Part shown: positions 1 to 9,947 of the stretch, one piece after another
How the letters are laid out: every line of letters starts with the position of its first letter
How positions within the stretch are numbered: the stretch's first letter is position 1
NCBI RefSeq assembly: GCF_026930205.1
Contig: NZ_JANHOI010000004.1
Span: forward strand, 1-64,000
Length of the DNA stretch: 64,000 bases
Direction: 5' to 3'
Source of the DNA: Bartonella sp. 220B
Lineage (GTDB): Bacteria > Pseudomonadota > Alphaproteobacteria > Rhizobiales > Rhizobiaceae
The notes under the pieces: generated by a model
Told to the model about the DNA's origin: nothing
The model's database searches: none
Seen by the model: the letters and a program-made list of their open reading frames with translations, nothing else
Translations under genes and position numbers: made by a program

Positions 1-165
1 CGCTATCAATCTCTTTTTTTAGCACCTAGAAACAGAACTGCACAACCGAATTAAACTAAATTTGCATATCAGTTCAACCATTACAACTCTTAGACAAAAA
101 AAACCGTCTAACGTGACAACAGAAAAACCTCACATCATATTAGTTGCCTAGCTATTAATAACTTT

Positions 166-239
166 TGGAGCGGGTAGCGGGAATCGAACCCGCATATTCA
201 GCTTGGAAGGCTGCTGCTCTACCATTGAGCTATACCCGC
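166..239 (-). tRNA. tRNA-Gly (anticodon TCC)
   Basis: Read on the minus strand this folds as a 74-nt cloverleaf. The acceptor strand starts GCGGGTA and pairs with TACCCGC, the T-loop has GGTTCGATTCC, and the anticodon loop is CTTCCAA, giving anticodon TCC (glycine). The 3' CCA is encoded (166-168). It lies about 30 nt downstream of tRNA-Tyr on the same strand, so the two are probably one transcript. Confidence 0.96.
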
Positions 240-267
240 AACCATGTACTAACTCTCCTTCGATGAA

Positions 268-351
268 TGGTGGAGGGGGTTGGATTCGAACCAACGTAGC
301 ATACGCAACGGATTTACAGTCCGCCCCCTTTAACCACTCGGGCACCCCTCC
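268..351 (-). tRNA. tRNA-Tyr (anticodon GTA)
   Basis: On the minus strand this is an 84-nt class II tRNA with a long variable arm. The acceptor GGAGGGG pairs with CCCCTCC, the anticodon loop CTGTAAA gives anticodon GTA (tyrosine), the T-loop contains GGTTCGAATCC, and CCA is encoded. It sits just upstream of tRNA-Gly(TCC) and is divergent from rlmB. Confidence 0.96.
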
Positions 352-554
352 ATTACATCGGCAAAGTTGTACAATAAGGCATCACCACAATACTTTGATC
401 ACTCATTCAATTCAATAGGTTGCGGGGCGGTTATGACGATTACTATCGCCTCTGTCAACAGAATAAATATGATTCTGTACAAATTTCCTGCTAATAATTT
501 TAAATCACAGCTTTTTTCTATCTTTTTTTGCTATGAATACGCTATAAATAAGCT

Positions 555-1385
555 ATGAAAGAAGAAATATCAAAAAATTCTCATTATGCTCGTTTGCGTC
601 GCCGATATCGTAATACAAAAGGCTCCCATTCTCGCTCGGACACCTATCTGAAAAAGAAAGCTGTTTTCCCGCAACAAGAGAAAATTCATCTTTATGGCAT
701 CCATTCGGTTCACGCTGCTTTAAAAAACCCAAAGAGAATTTTTGGGCATCTCTATGTTACAGAAAATGCCTTAAAACGATTGAATATACCCGAATCAGAT
801 TTACCTTGTCCTATTACATTATGTTTACCCAAACAACTTGATGCACTCGTTGGAAGTGATGCAGTTCATCAAGGTGTTGTTGTGGAAACTGCTCCCCTCA
901 AACCATGCCAATTGCCTGAACTCATCAATACCGATCTTGTCATCATAATGGATCAAATTACCGATCCCCATAATGTCGGTGCTATTATGCGCTCTGCTGT
1001 TGCATTTAAAGCTGAAGCTCTTATTACCACTTATCGCCACTCACCCCAAGAAAGCGGAGTTCTCGCTAAAGCCGCATCTGGAGCTTTAGAACTGATTAAT
1101 TATATCACCGTGCGAAACCTTGCCGAAACACTCCAAGAACTTCATAAAGCAGGTTTTATGAGCTTTGGACTCGATTCAGAAGGTGAAATTCCTTTAGAAA
1201 CAGCATTAACAGGAAATAAAATTGCTCTTGTTGTAGGAGCAGAGGGAAAAGGACTCCGTAAAAAAACACGAGAAACCGTTTGTGCATTAACGCGTCTTGA
1301 TATGCCTGGAAATATTAAATCACTCAATGTTTCAAACGCAGCAACAATAGCGCTTTATGCAACGCATAAGTATCTTAGATCGTAG
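555..1385 (+). CDS. rlmB: 23S rRNA (guanosine-2'-O)-methyltransferase RlmB, TrmH/SpoU family
   Basis: This is a 276-residue SPOUT-class methyltransferase that would 2'-O-methylate a guanosine of 23S rRNA (G2251 in E. coli) using S-adenosylmethionine. Residues about 45-110 form the SpoU substrate-binding domain, with the YGIHSVHAAL start. The catalytic half shows the three family motifs: DQITDPHNVGAIMRSA (motif 1), VVGAEGKGL (motif 2) and SLNVSNAATIALY (motif 3), which build the trefoil-knot SAM site. The lysine- and arginine-rich first 40 residues look like an RNA-contacting extension. The stop overlaps the convergent rhomboid gene by about 11 bases. TrmH-like tRNA methylases are the main alternative, but the N-terminal domain favours RlmB. 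Confidence 0.9.
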   Translation: MKEEISKNSHYARLRRRYRNTKGSHSRSDTYLKKKAVFPQQEKIHLYGIHSVHAALKNPKRIFGHLYVTENALKRLNIPESDLPCPITLCLPKQLDALVGSDAVHQGVVVETAPLKPCQLPELINTDLVIIMDQITDPHNVGAIMRSAVAFKAEALITTYRHSPQESGVLAKAASGALELINYITVRNLAETLQELHKAGFMSFGLDSEGEIPLETALTGNKIALVVGAEGKGLRKKTRETVCALTRLDMPGNIKSLNVSNAATIALYATHKYLRS

Positions 1386-2115
1386 TGTTACATTTTTTTG
1401 GCGAAACATCAAAAAAACCAATCAACAAAAAGCCCGCAAAAAAACCACCAATATGAGCCTCCCACGCTATTGAAATACCATCTCCTTCAAACAGAAGAGA
1501 GGAAATGCCTATAATAAAATCAACACCCAGCCATATGCTGACATAAACAAGTACACCCTTTGAACAAAGAGCCTGTTTGAGAGATAATAAGGAACCTAAA
1601 AATCTTTCATTGTGTGTATTGCTTCCTAAATAGATCAGAGGAAAACCATAACGCACAATAGCACCCATCATCCCAGACACTGCACCCGATGCACCAACAA
1701 GCGGTACCACGCTCTCTTGATGAAAGACAAAATAAGTCAAAGCAGCTATCATTGCTGTTGTTGCCCAAAAAATCAAAAAGCGTATCCCGCCAATCTGTCT
1801 TACCAAAGGAGACCCAAAAATTAAAAGCCAAACCATGTTAAGAGTGACATGTCTCACACTACCATGCATGAATGAATAACTCATCATGGTATAAAAAAAT
1901 GTTAAAGGCTCTGTTTTAAATACTACGGGGATAAATGAAAAAAATCCAAGACTTTTAATATAGAGCTGATCAGAAAAAAAATACTGGTGAACAAAATAAA
2001 TACAAAAACAAAGCGCTATCAAAACGACTATAGTGAATGGAACATTCAACAATGGTTCTCTAGGTTGTTTGGGCAAAAAGGGAGTATTTCTAAATTGATG
2101 ATCAATATTTTTCAT
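1375..2115 (-). CDS. Rhomboid-family intramembrane serine protease
   Basis: This 246-residue inner-membrane protein is predicted to cleave substrates within the membrane. At least six hydrophobic helices are visible. The catalytic serine lies in GASGAVSGMMG (about residue 144) and the partner histidine in AWEAHIGGFFAGF near the C-terminus, so the Ser-His dyad is present. The N-terminal 25 residues are polar and proline-rich and probably cytoplasmic. The gene is convergent with rlmB, and their ends overlap by 11 bases. No substrate can be inferred from its neighbours. Confidence 0.88.
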   Translation of the reverse strand: MKNIDHQFRNTPFLPKQPREPLLNVPFTIVVLIALCFCIYFVHQYFFSDQLYIKSLGFFSFIPVVFKTEPLTFFYTMMSYSFMHGSVRHVTLNMVWLLIFGSPLVRQIGGIRFLIFWATTAMIAALTYFVFHQESVVPLVGASGAVSGMMGAIVRYGFPLIYLGSNTHNERFLGSLLSLKQALCSKGVLVYVSIWLGVDFIIGISSLLFEGDGISIAWEAHIGGFFAGFLLIGFFDVSPKKCNTTI

Positions 2116-2674
2116 TATAAAAACCTAATTGAATAAATCTCATACTCTCTGAAGAAGAGCTCGTTGCGCGAAACATCTTTTTATTGATCGTAAGAGATTT
2201 TTAAACTTGGTACCTTCTTCGTTTCCCGTTTCTAAACGTTAAATATCTCTTTGTAAAAATACTTGTATCTTAAATATAAGATATCTTAAAAGAACTGGAT
2301 ATGAAGAGTATTATCTACAAAATTCCGTACCATACTAAATGAAATGGAATCGTTTAAGATATCTGAAGCTTTTATGGGCTTAAGAAATCTTTTATTTCTC
2401 AATCGAAAAAACTCTCTCCATCCATTGGTGATGTCTTTATATAGTATAACAATCTAATAATTCACCAATTTGATAGCGAGCCCCCTCATAAAAACCGATA
2501 TAAAGGTGAGATAGACACCTTGCCAATGAAATACAAAAATATCAACAAGCCTTTACCTTCAATATCTAAACACTATAGCTTCAAAAGTCATCGCGAGAAA
2601 ATATTCATTAATTTGAAACTTGATTTCAATACATTATTTGTAAAATAAAGCTTCTTGAAGTAGTGCAGCCTTTA
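2116..2674. other. Intergenic region without a recognisable gene
   Basis: This is about 560 bases of AT-rich DNA between the rhomboid and DUF2155 genes. All frames are broken by stops and I see no tRNA, terminator with a U-tract or repeat. A short inverted repeat (TATCTTA, four bases, TAAGATA at 2266-2283) is there but is probably chance in such AT-rich DNA. Confidence 0.6.
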
Positions 2675-3079
2675 TTAAGATTGCTTACAATCTTTTAACC
2701 AAACATCGTAAATAGGATGCTCTACAGCATTCAAGCCAGGACTATCTGCAAACATCCATCCTGTAAAAATACGCCGTATTTTTTTATCTAATGTTACCTC
2801 ATTGACTTCAATAAATCCGGTTGTACGAGTTGGCTCATCCTTAGAACTCGTATAACATGCCCGCGGCATCACCTGCAAAGCACCATATCGATAAACCTTA
2901 CCAAGCGAAACCTCAAAACGCGTAGTCCGACCCGTAATTTTATCAAGACCTGCAAAAACAGCAATGCCATTGCTAATACGTTCAGCCTGTACTCCACCAG
3001 CAGAGAACATAACTACGATAATTTCCATGAATAAAAGACAAAAAAAGCGCCTCAATCCTAACACTAAAAAAACTCTCAT
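2675..3079 (-). CDS. DUF2155 domain protein, exported
   Basis: The frame is open from 3151, but the GTG there would add 24 residues ahead of a good signal peptide. I prefer the ATG at 3079, which gives MRVFLVLGLRRFFCLLF followed by a hydrophobic core and an AGGVQA cleavage site; GAAG lies just upstream. The mature part (NGIAVFAGLDKITGR, a later CYTSS, and FTGWMFADSPGLNAVEHP) matches the DUF2155 family of small alphaproteobacterial periplasmic proteins, whose function is unknown. It lies 11 bases downstream of the NDUFA12 gene on the same strand, a pairing that as I recall recurs in Rhizobiales, so the two are probably co-transcribed. Confidence 0.8.
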   Translation of the reverse strand: MRVFLVLGLRRFFCLLFMEIIVVMFSAGGVQAERISNGIAVFAGLDKITGRTTRFEVSLGKVYRYGALQVMPRACYTSSKDEPTRTTGFIEVNEVTLDKKIRRIFTGWMFADSPGLNAVEHPIYDVWLKDCKQS

Positions 3080-3162
3080 CACTTCAAATGAATCACATCT
3101 AAAAAACAATTCTAACCATAAGATAGCGCAAAATAAGAAAAATACACACACATCAAAATATT

Positions 3163-3573
3163 TTACTGTTTAGGTGACCATGCATCATAATCTTCATGCA
3201 CACAAGGACGTTTTCCACTGTAAGTGATCGCCCCCTTTGGTCGATAAGCTTCATTTGTCCCTGTCATATTCGCAACATGAGGCTTTTCCCATTCATACGC
3301 TTTATAATTCTCCTGCGGAGGTGGACACTCACAACGATGATGAATCCAGCCATGCCACCCTGGTGGAATAGTAGAAGCTTCGGAATAACCTTTATAAATG
3401 ACCCAACGGCGTGGATATCCATCTTTATGAATGCCGCCCTCATAATAAATATTCCCAAACTGATCTTCCCCTATACGCTTACCTTTCCACCATGTAAAAA
3501 AGCGCGTATTTATGGTATTTCCGTTCCACCATGTAAAGATTTGCTTCAAGAAACTAGCCATCTTCTCTTTCAT
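3163..3573 (-). CDS. NDUFA12-family NADH:ubiquinone oxidoreductase accessory subunit
   Basis: This 136-residue protein is the bacterial counterpart of mitochondrial complex I subunit NDUFA12 (B17.2), a small accessory subunit on the peripheral arm. Family hallmarks visible are the N-terminal FTWWNG...RFFTWWKG segment, VGED-like IGEDQFGNIYYE, the PRRWVIYKG block, and PPGWHGWIHH followed by the C-terminal proline- and tryptophan-rich tail ending YDAWSPKQ. The start could be Met1 (3573) or Met5 (3561). The nuo operon itself is not in this window. It probably forms a two-gene unit with the DUF2155 gene downstream. Confidence 0.9.
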   Translation of the reverse strand: MKEKMASFLKQIFTWWNGNTINTRFFTWWKGKRIGEDQFGNIYYEGGIHKDGYPRRWVIYKGYSEASTIPPGWHGWIHHRCECPPPQENYKAYEWEKPHVANMTGTNEAYRPKGAITYSGKRPCVHEDYDAWSPKQ

Positions 3574-3747
3574 CTCTTCTAATATACCTACGAAATTAAT
3601 CCTTAGAACAAATATGTTATGACACTTTAAATGAATGGAAACAAAATCTTACTGGTAAAAACCGATTGCCTCTTCATTTGAGAGACACATTCATATTCCT
3701 TAACGACAAAACAGTCTATCTATGAGTTTTTCTCTCTTCTCTAAAAC

Positions 3748-5256
3748 TTAATCCTCTAAGCCAAGTTTTACCCTAATCAATTCATTAACAGTTTGAGGAT
3801 TTGCCTTTCCCCCCGTCACTTTCATGACTTGTCCAACAAACCAACCAGCTAAAGCAGGCTTTTGTTTTGCTTGCATCACTTTCTCAGGATTTTTGGCAAT
3901 AATTTCATCAACGGCATGCTCAATAGCTTTTGTATCCGTTACCTGCTTCATATTGCGCTCTTCTACAATCTGACGCGGATCCCCACCCTCATTCCAAATA
4001 ATCTCAAAAAGATCTTTGGCAATTTTTCCAGAGATTGTTCCTTCTTTGATAAGATCAATAATACCCCCTAATTGCTTTGGTGTCACCGGCGTCGCTTCAA
4101 TCCCACGATTATCTTTGTTTAAAGCACCTAAAAGATCATTAATCACCCAATTGGCAACAATTTTTCCATCACGCCCCCGTGCTACTTCTTCAAAATAATC
4201 AGCAATGGCTTTTTCTGTCACAAGAATAGAAGCATCATACACTGTCAACCCCATCTCCTTGACAAAACGTGCTTTTATGTCATCCGGTAATTCCGGTAAT
4301 TCCGCCGCCAAAGCATCAACAAAGGCCTGATCAAATTCCAACGGTAAAAGATCTGGATCAGGAAAATAACGATAGTCATGCGCTTCCTCCTTTGAGCGCA
4401 TAGACCGCGTTTCACCTTTAGCGGCATCAAACAGTCGCGTTTCTTGATCTATTGTACCGCCATCTTCTAAAATTGCAATCTGACGACGTGCCTCATACTC
4501 TATCGCTTGCCCAATGAAACGAATAGAATTCACATTTTTAATTTCACAGCGTGTTCCAAAACTCTCACCAGGACGACGAACTGATACGTTAACATCCGCA
4601 CGCATAGATCCTTCATCCATATTGCCATCGCAAGTCCCCAAATAACGAACAATTGTACGCAATTTAGTCATATAAGCTTTGGCTTCGTCTGATGAACGCA
4701 TATCTGGTTTGGAAACAATTTCCATAAGAGCGATACCAGAACGATTGAGATCTACGAAAGACATTGTTGGATGTTGATCATGCATCGACTTTCCAGCATC
4801 CTGCTCAAGGTGTAATCTCTCAATCCCAATTTCAATGTCCTCAAACTGGCCATTCGAATCTGGACCAACAGATATCATAATCTTTCCCTCTCCTACAATT
4901 GGATAGTGAAATTGAGAAATTTGATATCCCTGCGGTAAATCTGGATAAAAATAATTCTTACGATCAAAAACAGATTTTAAATTAATCTTTGCCTTTAATC
5001 CCAAACCCGTTCGAACAGCTTGACACACACATTCTTGATTAAGTACAGGCAACATACCAGGCATAGCAGAATCAATAAGCGAAACATTATTATTTGGCTC
5101 AGCACCAAATTTTGTTGACGCACCTGAAAAAAGTTTTGAATTTGATATGATTTGTGCATGAACTTCCATGCCAATTATGACTTCCCAATCACCTGTAACA
5201 CCAGAAATGAAACGTTTAGAATCAGGAGTGCGCGTATCAACGATATCCATTGCCAA
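3748..5256 (-). CDS. gatB: Aspartyl/glutamyl-tRNA(Asn/Gln) amidotransferase subunit B
   Basis: At 502 residues this is full-length GatB, the subunit of GatCAB that binds the misacylated tRNA and phosphorylates Glu-tRNA(Gln) or Asp-tRNA(Asn) before amidation. The catalytic cradle starts [13 protein letters not shown] and continues through [62 protein letters not shown] and [13 protein letters not shown]. The C-terminal about 150 residues are the helical and YqeY-like tail that holds the tRNA elbow. gatA and gatC are not adjacent. Together with the two gltX genes in this window it supports the indirect route to Gln-tRNA. Confidence 0.96.
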   Translation of the reverse strand: MAMDIVDTRTPDSKRFISGVTGDWEVIIGMEVHAQIISNSKLFSGASTKFGAEPNNNVSLIDSAMPGMLPVLNQECVCQAVRTGLGLKAKINLKSVFDRKNYFYPDLPQGYQISQFHYPIVGEGKIMISVGPDSNGQFEDIEIGIERLHLEQDAGKSMHDQHPTMSFVDLNRSGIALMEIVSKPDMRSSDEAKAYMTKLRTIVRYLGTCDGNMDEGSMRADVNVSVRRPGESFGTRCEIKNVNSIRFIGQAIEYEARRQIAILEDGGTIDQETRLFDAAKGETRSMRSKEEAHDYRYFPDPDLLPLEFDQAFVDALAAELPELPDDIKARFVKEMGLTVYDASILVTEKAIADYFEEVARGRDGKIVANWVINDLLGALNKDNRGIEATPVTPKQLGGIIDLIKEGTISGKIAKDLFEIIWNEGGDPRQIVEERNMKQVTDTKAIEHAVDEIIAKNPEKVMQAKQKPALAGWFVGQVMKVTGGKANPQTVNELIRVKLGLED

Positions 5257-5334
5257 TCCACTATCAATATTTCCGAATACATCTGATGGCTAATCTAAAA
5301 TCACTCTGAGTGCAAGCTTAGAATATTGTTCTCA

Positions 5335-5366
5335 TAAAAAAAGCCCGGTTTTACCGAGCTTTTTTT
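5335..5366 (-). terminator. Rho-independent terminator after tig
   Basis: An imperfect hairpin (AAAAAGCCCGG, TTTT, ACCGAGCTTTTTT) has a T-run on the plus side and an A-run whose complement supplies the U-tract on the minus side. It lies 14 bases past the tig stop and before gatB, so it most likely ends tig transcription; it could work in both directions. Confidence 0.75.
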
Positions 5367-5379
5367 ATGAATGTAAATA

Positions 5380-6807
5380 TTAATCTTTTTTAGGCGCTTT
5401 CTTTTTCGCTGGAACCTTCTCAGTACCTTTTTCTTTTGTTTCAGATTTTTTCTTTACCGTTTTTTTTTCTATTAAATCTGTTTCGTCATCCTCTTTCATC
5501 AGCTCTTCAACTGACACTTCTTTATCTGTGACTTTTATTCTTGCTAACAAATGATCAATGACTTTTTCTTCAAAAATTGGAGCACGTAAATTTGCAACAG
5601 CCTCCGGAGTCTTACGGAAAAAATCCATAATCTCCTTCTCTTGTCCAGGATACTGGCGAACCTGATCAAAAACCGCTGCTTTTAGCTCATCTTCACTTAC
5701 TTTAACACCAACCTTCATTCCAATTTCAGAAAGCACCAAACCTAAACGAACACGGCGCTGTGCAAGTACACGATATTCTTCTCGTGCCAGCTCCTCTGTA
5801 ACACCTTCATCTTCAAAACTGCGCCCAGCCTTTTTTAAATCGTCATTAACCTGAGCCCATATATTATTAAATTCGATTTCTAAAAGCCCTTCAGGAATCT
5901 CAAAATTATAATCAGCATCTAAAGCATCAAGGATCTGACGCTTAATTTTTTGACGTGTCATTGAGCCATATTGACTTTCAATCTGTCCGCGGACAACTTC
6001 ACGCAAGCGATCTAGAGATTCTAAACCAACTTTTTGCGCAGCCTCATCATCGATCTTTAGCGCATCAGGTTTAGAGACAACTTTAACAGTGATATCAAAT
6101 TCTGCATCCTTACCAGCCAAATGCACTGCAGTGTAATTATCAGGAAATTTAACAGAAATTGTTTTAGCATCTCCTGCTTTCACACCAATCAATTGTTCCT
6201 CAAAACCAGGAATAAACTGTTTTGAGCCAAGAACTAATTGTGCATCACTATCTGCTCCCCCCTCAAATGGAACGCCCTCAAGCTTGCCAAGATAATCTAT
6301 TGTAACACGATCTCCTTCTTCAGAAGGACCATCTTTTAGTGAATAATTACGTGTAGAAGAAAGGATACGCTCTACTTGATCATCAATCTCTTGTTCAGGA
6401 ATAGCCGCAATTTCGCGGGTAATTTCAATATGTTCGAAATCTTTAATTTCAAATTTTGGCAAAACTTCATATTTTAAACGAAAAACAAAGTCAGCTCTAC
6501 CGTCCAGAATTTGTTCATCTTCATCTATATCAATTTGCGGCTGCATTGCCGAACGTTCATTGCGATTAGCTAAAACAGAATGCGGCGCATCATTGACAAT
6601 CTCATTGAGAATTTCCGCCATAAAGGACTTACCATACATTTTTCGTAGGTATCCAGCAGGAACCTTACCAGGACGAAAACCATTAAGCTTAATCTTACTC
6701 TTGGTATCATCTAACCGTTCATTTAACTTTTTTTCTAAATCTCGCGCTGGAACCACGATCTTAATTTCGCGCTTCAGTCCTTCATTAAGCGTCTCGGTAA
6801 CCTGCAT
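5380..6807 (-). CDS. tig: Trigger factor, ribosome-associated chaperone and peptidyl-prolyl isomerase
   Basis: This 475-residue protein binds the ribosome near the exit tunnel and shields nascent chains. Residues 1-145 are the ribosome-binding domain, with the signature GFRPGKVP (the GFRxGxxP loop that docks on L23). Residues about 155-240 are the FKBP-type PPIase domain ([20 protein letters not shown]). The rest is the helical arm domain. The last 40 residues are an extreme lysine/glutamate tail ([20 protein letters not shown]), longer than the E. coli tail. It has its own terminator downstream and is separated from trmFO by a tRNA-Leu gene. Confidence 0.96.
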   Translation of the reverse strand: MQVTETLNEGLKREIKIVVPARDLEKKLNERLDDTKSKIKLNGFRPGKVPAGYLRKMYGKSFMAEILNEIVNDAPHSVLANRNERSAMQPQIDIDEDEQILDGRADFVFRLKYEVLPKFEIKDFEHIEITREIAAIPEQEIDDQVERILSSTRNYSLKDGPSEEGDRVTIDYLGKLEGVPFEGGADSDAQLVLGSKQFIPGFEEQLIGVKAGDAKTISVKFPDNYTAVHLAGKDAEFDITVKVVSKPDALKIDDEAAQKVGLESLDRLREVVRGQIESQYGSMTRQKIKRQILDALDADYNFEIPEGLLEIEFNNIWAQVNDDLKKAGRSFEDEGVTEELAREEYRVLAQRRVRLGLVLSEIGMKVGVKVSEDELKAAVFDQVRQYPGQEKEIMDFFRKTPEAVANLRAPIFEEKVIDHLLARIKVTDKEVSVEELMKEDDETDLIEKKTVKKKSETKEKGTEKVPAKKKAPKKD

Positions 6808-6942
6808 GAAACAACCTTTATTTTCTGAGGAGAGTGAATAAGCTCACTCTAATAATACTACCATTCTAACACTTGAGTGTTAAATCACCATGAAGCGGAA
6901 TTCCAAACACATAAAAATTCTTAGTGCTCAGAACAATTCCTT

Positions 6943-7025
6943 TGGTGCGGATGGAGGGACTCGAACCCCCATGGTCTCCCGCCAGAACCTAAATCTGGTG
7001 CGTCTACCAATTTCGCCACATCCGC
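6943..7025 (-). tRNA. tRNA-Leu (anticodon TAG)
   Basis: On the minus strand this is an 83-nt class II tRNA. The acceptor GCGGATG pairs with CATCCGC, the anticodon loop ATTTAGG gives TAG (leucine), the long variable arm is TGGCGGGAGACCA, the T-loop has GGTTCGAGTCC, and CCA is encoded. It stands alone between tig and trmFO. Confidence 0.96.
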
Positions 7026-7190
7026 TCAAGCTTACAAGCCAATAACCTTATACAAGCGGCGTTTCTATAGCATTAATTAAAGAAAAAAAGCAAATAAATA
7101 TATTAAAAAAAACAAATATGCATCATTCTTACAAAATTATAAAAAAATCTATGCTTCCCATATAGAAATGCTTCCGCTAAAAGTTAAGTT

Positions 7191-8603
7191 ATGTCAAATA
7201 CATTGAATACTCCAATTCATATCATCGGCGGTGGTCTAGCAGGCAGTGAAGCATGCTGGCAAATTGCTCAATCAGGAATCCCCGTTATTTTGCATGAAAT
7301 GCGTCCTCATAAGAAATCTGAGGCCCATAAAACCGACAAGCTTGCAGAACTGGTCTGCTCAAATTCATTCCGTTCTGATGATTCATCAACAAATGCCGTA
7401 GGACTTTTACATACCGAAATGCGATTGGCAAAATCCCTTATTATGAAAGCCGCTGATGCCAACAAAGTTCCAGCTGGAAGCGCTCTTGCCGTTGACCGCG
7501 ATGGTTTTTCCAAAGCTGTTACAGTCGCACTTGAAAATCACCCTCTTATAACAATAGAACGTGAAGAAATTCAAGAGTTCCCTGAAGATTGGCATCATAT
7601 TATCATTGCAACAGGTCCTCTTACCTCACCAGCACTGACACAAGCAATACAAGCAATAACCGGAACAGAAGCGCTTTCTTTTTTTGATGCCATTGCTCCT
7701 ATTATCTATACTGACAGTATTGATATGGATATTTGTTGGTATCAATCTCGCTATGACAAAATCGGACCAGAAGGAACGGGAAAAGATTACCTTAATTGTC
7801 CTCTTAATAGAGAACAATATGAGGACTTTATTCAAGCGTTAAAAAGTGCGGAAAAAACAAAATTCCGTGACTTTGAAAAAACTCCCTATTTTGATGGATG
7901 CCTACCAATTGAAATTATGGCTGAACGCGGGTTTGAAACCCTCAGACATGGTCCTATGAAACCTATGGGATTAACCAATACTCATAATCCCACAGTTAAA
8001 CCCTATGCAGTCGTCCAATTACGCCAAGATAACAAGCTTGGAACCCTATATAATATGGTTGGTTTTCAAACAAAACTGAAATACGGAGAACAAATCCGTA
8101 TTTTTAGAATGATCCCTGGTCTTGAAAAGGCTGAATTTGCACGCCTTGGTGGTCTCCATCGCAATACCTATCTCAATTCCCCCATCATTCTTGATCAAAC
8201 ACTTCGTTTAAAACAAAAAAACCAACTGCGTTTTGCAGGACAAATCACGGGATGTGAAGGTTATGTCGAATCATCCGCCATAGGGCTTCTTGCTGGGCGT
8301 TTTGCCGCTGCAGAATATCACAATAACTGCCCTTGCCTACCACCATTAACCACAGCATTTGGAGCCCTTTTAAACCATATTACGGGAGGACATATCGTAG
8401 ACAAAGAAGAAAAAAAGCAATCCTTTCAACCAATGAATATCAATTTTGGACTTTTCCCCCCTGTCAAGCCTATGAAGCACTTAGGAAAGCGCTTACCAAG
8501 CAAAGAAAAAAAAATAGCAAAAAAACAAGCACTAACGGCCAGAGCTCTTAATGATTGTATACAATGGTTAGCAAATAAAGAGCAAAACAGCTCTTTTCTA
8601 TGA
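7191..8603 (+). CDS. trmFO: Methylenetetrahydrofolate-tRNA (uracil-54-C5)-methyltransferase, FADH2-oxidising
   Basis: This 470-residue flavoprotein makes ribothymidine at position 54 of the tRNA T-loop, using methylenetetrahydrofolate as carbon donor and FADH2 as reductant. The N-terminal dinucleotide motif [16 protein letters not shown] binds FAD. Family blocks that follow are [45 protein letters not shown]-like [26 protein letters not shown] and the C-terminal [20 protein letters not shown]. Length is normal for the family. The related GidA/MnmG is longer and has a different C-terminus. Confidence 0.95.
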   Translation: MSNTLNTPIHIIGGGLAGSEACWQIAQSGIPVILHEMRPHKKSEAHKTDKLAELVCSNSFRSDDSSTNAVGLLHTEMRLAKSLIMKAADANKVPAGSALAVDRDGFSKAVTVALENHPLITIEREEIQEFPEDWHHIIIATGPLTSPALTQAIQAITGTEALSFFDAIAPIIYTDSIDMDICWYQSRYDKIGPEGTGKDYLNCPLNREQYEDFIQALKSAEKTKFRDFEKTPYFDGCLPIEIMAERGFETLRHGPMKPMGLTNTHNPTVKPYAVVQLRQDNKLGTLYNMVGFQTKLKYGEQIRIFRMIPGLEKAEFARLGGLHRNTYLNSPIILDQTLRLKQKNQLRFAGQITGCEGYVESSAIGLLAGRFAAAEYHNNCPCLPPLTTAFGALLNHITGGHIVDKEEKKQSFQPMNINFGLFPPVKPMKHLGKRLPSKEKKIAKKQALTARALNDCIQWLANKEQNSSFL

Positions 8604-9389
8604 AAAACGCACTCTCTGTTCAATATATCTCAATGACTTTCATAGCAAATCATTCTAAATGACTTTTTATGATACTGACTATCATACTTAATAAACATCG
8701 CACTCCAGTCTATTATTTATGAAACACTATCAAAAATCTTAAAAAACTTCTTTATTGTAAAGGAAACCCATACTACCGTAAAAATTAAAATATATTCCAA
8801 TTATTTAAGATAACGAATAATATAAAATATCTCATCTCAAATAAGACAATTAAACATATACCAAACTCTCACGAGAATGACTTGTTTATCGCTTACATTG
8901 TCACTCTAATATATTGATTATAATAATAACCTATCGTTTTGCATATTAAATTGAGAGTTCAAGATAATATAAATTTCACGCATTTATAACCTAATCATGA
9001 TAAATTAAAGCCCTCCCCTTGCACATCACAAACGGGATTATCATGTGAGTAAAAAACTTGAAGAATGGAGCAACAATGCCTCCAACAAACTGCTTCAATG
9101 CAAGAGTTATTGCAACATAGGGAGCTAAAAAATACAATGATAGTACTCACTTACTCCTTGATAAGCGTAAAGATAGTGAAACCCAACAGCTTTTGCGTTA
9201 TATTATTCATATTATTTTCGGATAGGTATCATTGCATAATGGGCTTGAAAGTATTGAGAATGTTTCTTTAAAACAGCCCATAAATTTGCAACACAAAACT
9301 AAACTCTAAAATTTTTAAAAAGCACTAAATAACCTTAAAGTAAATACATACTATAACTACCCACGTAAATAAGCACGCAAAAAACCTCT
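8604..9389. other. Intergenic region with only a degenerate repeat
   Basis: This is about 790 AT-rich bases between trmFO and hupB without a supported gene. A 68-codon open frame at 9065-9271 has no recognisable features. The part from about 9050 to 9240 resembles DNA at 44.46-44.62 kb (see the repeat entry), so the region probably holds decayed repeat sequence. Confidence 0.6.
9050..9240. repeat. Diverged dispersed repeat, copy 1
   Basis: By eye this stretch aligns with about 44462-44620. Shared blocks include AATGCCTC, ACAAA, AATGCAAGAG, GCAA-AT and then ATAAG-GTAAAGATA followed by GAACCC or GAAACCC at similar spacing. Neither copy keeps an open frame. This looks like two remnants of one ancestral element or gene; I cannot name it. 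Alignment was done by hand, so the borders are approximate. Confidence 0.45.
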
Positions 9390-9390
9390 A

Positions 9391-9427
9391 AAAAAACCCG
9401 ATTTTATTTATAAGCGGGTTTTTTTAG
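9391..9427 (-). terminator. Rho-independent terminator after hupB
   Basis: The hairpin AAAAAACCCG, 14-base loop, CGGGTTTTTT has an A-run whose complement gives the U-tract for minus-strand transcripts. It lies 12 bases after the hupB stop. Confidence 0.8.
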
Positions 9428-9438
9428 GGCTATTCAAA

Positions 9439-9717
9439 TTACTTTTTATTAACAGCTTCTTTAAGACTTTTTCCTGCAGAAAATTTAGGCACAGAACGTG
9501 CTGGAATATTAATTTCAGCACCCGTTGAAGGATTCCGTCCCTTTGTAGCAGCACGATGAGAAACTTCAAAAGAACCAAAACCTGGAAGACGAACATCTCC
9601 TCCTGAAGCCAAAGCTTCTGTTACAGAAGCTATAAAAGCGTCGACAACAGAGCCAGCTTGCGCTTTCGAAACACCCGCTTTTTCAGCAACGGAGCTAACC
9701 AATTCACTTTTATTCAT
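9439..9717 (-). CDS. hupB: HU-family histone-like DNA-binding protein
   Basis: This 92-residue HU/IHF-fold protein would act as a dimer that bends and compacts DNA. It starts [20 protein letters not shown], has the core [20 protein letters not shown] (the GFGxF and RxxRxGRNP signatures) and the arm sequence ending [17 protein letters not shown] with the intercalating proline. It lies downstream of lon on the same strand, the usual order clpP-clpX-lon-hupB, and ends at its own terminator. HU is favoured over IHF by the single-copy lon-linked context. Confidence 0.95.
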   Translation of the reverse strand: MNKSELVSSVAEKAGVSKAQAGSVVDAFIASVTEALASGGDVRLPGFGSFEVSHRAATKGRNPSTGAEINIPARSVPKFSAGKSLKEAVNKK

Positions 9718-9947
9718 GGAACATTTCCTTTCCTACATTACCGAATAACACAACTTAATCGTGTTATTGAACAGTTTATTGAAAAGTACAGCAAACTGAA
9801 GCCTTATTTTTATACAAAGCATTGTTTTTTTAGCAATAATCACAGTTATTCACGGAATTTTTTACTTTTTTTCAAAATAAATAGAAAAACAACTACAAAA
9901 ATACCTTCTGCTGCTTTTAAAATGCTATTTCAAATGGGATAAATGAA

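Noticed and set aside
2266-2283. TATCTTA / TAAGATA inverted repeat
   Set aside because: A short AT-only palindrome far from any start codon in AT-rich DNA is expected by chance.
3484-3537. Repeated TTCCACCATGTAAA in the NDUFA12 gene, encoding two FTWW segments
   Set aside because: The double FTWW block is usual in this family, so it is not a new duplication.
9065-9271. 68-codon open frame between trmFO and hupB
   Set aside because: No ribosome-binding site of note and no family resemblance; it lies in a decayed repeat.
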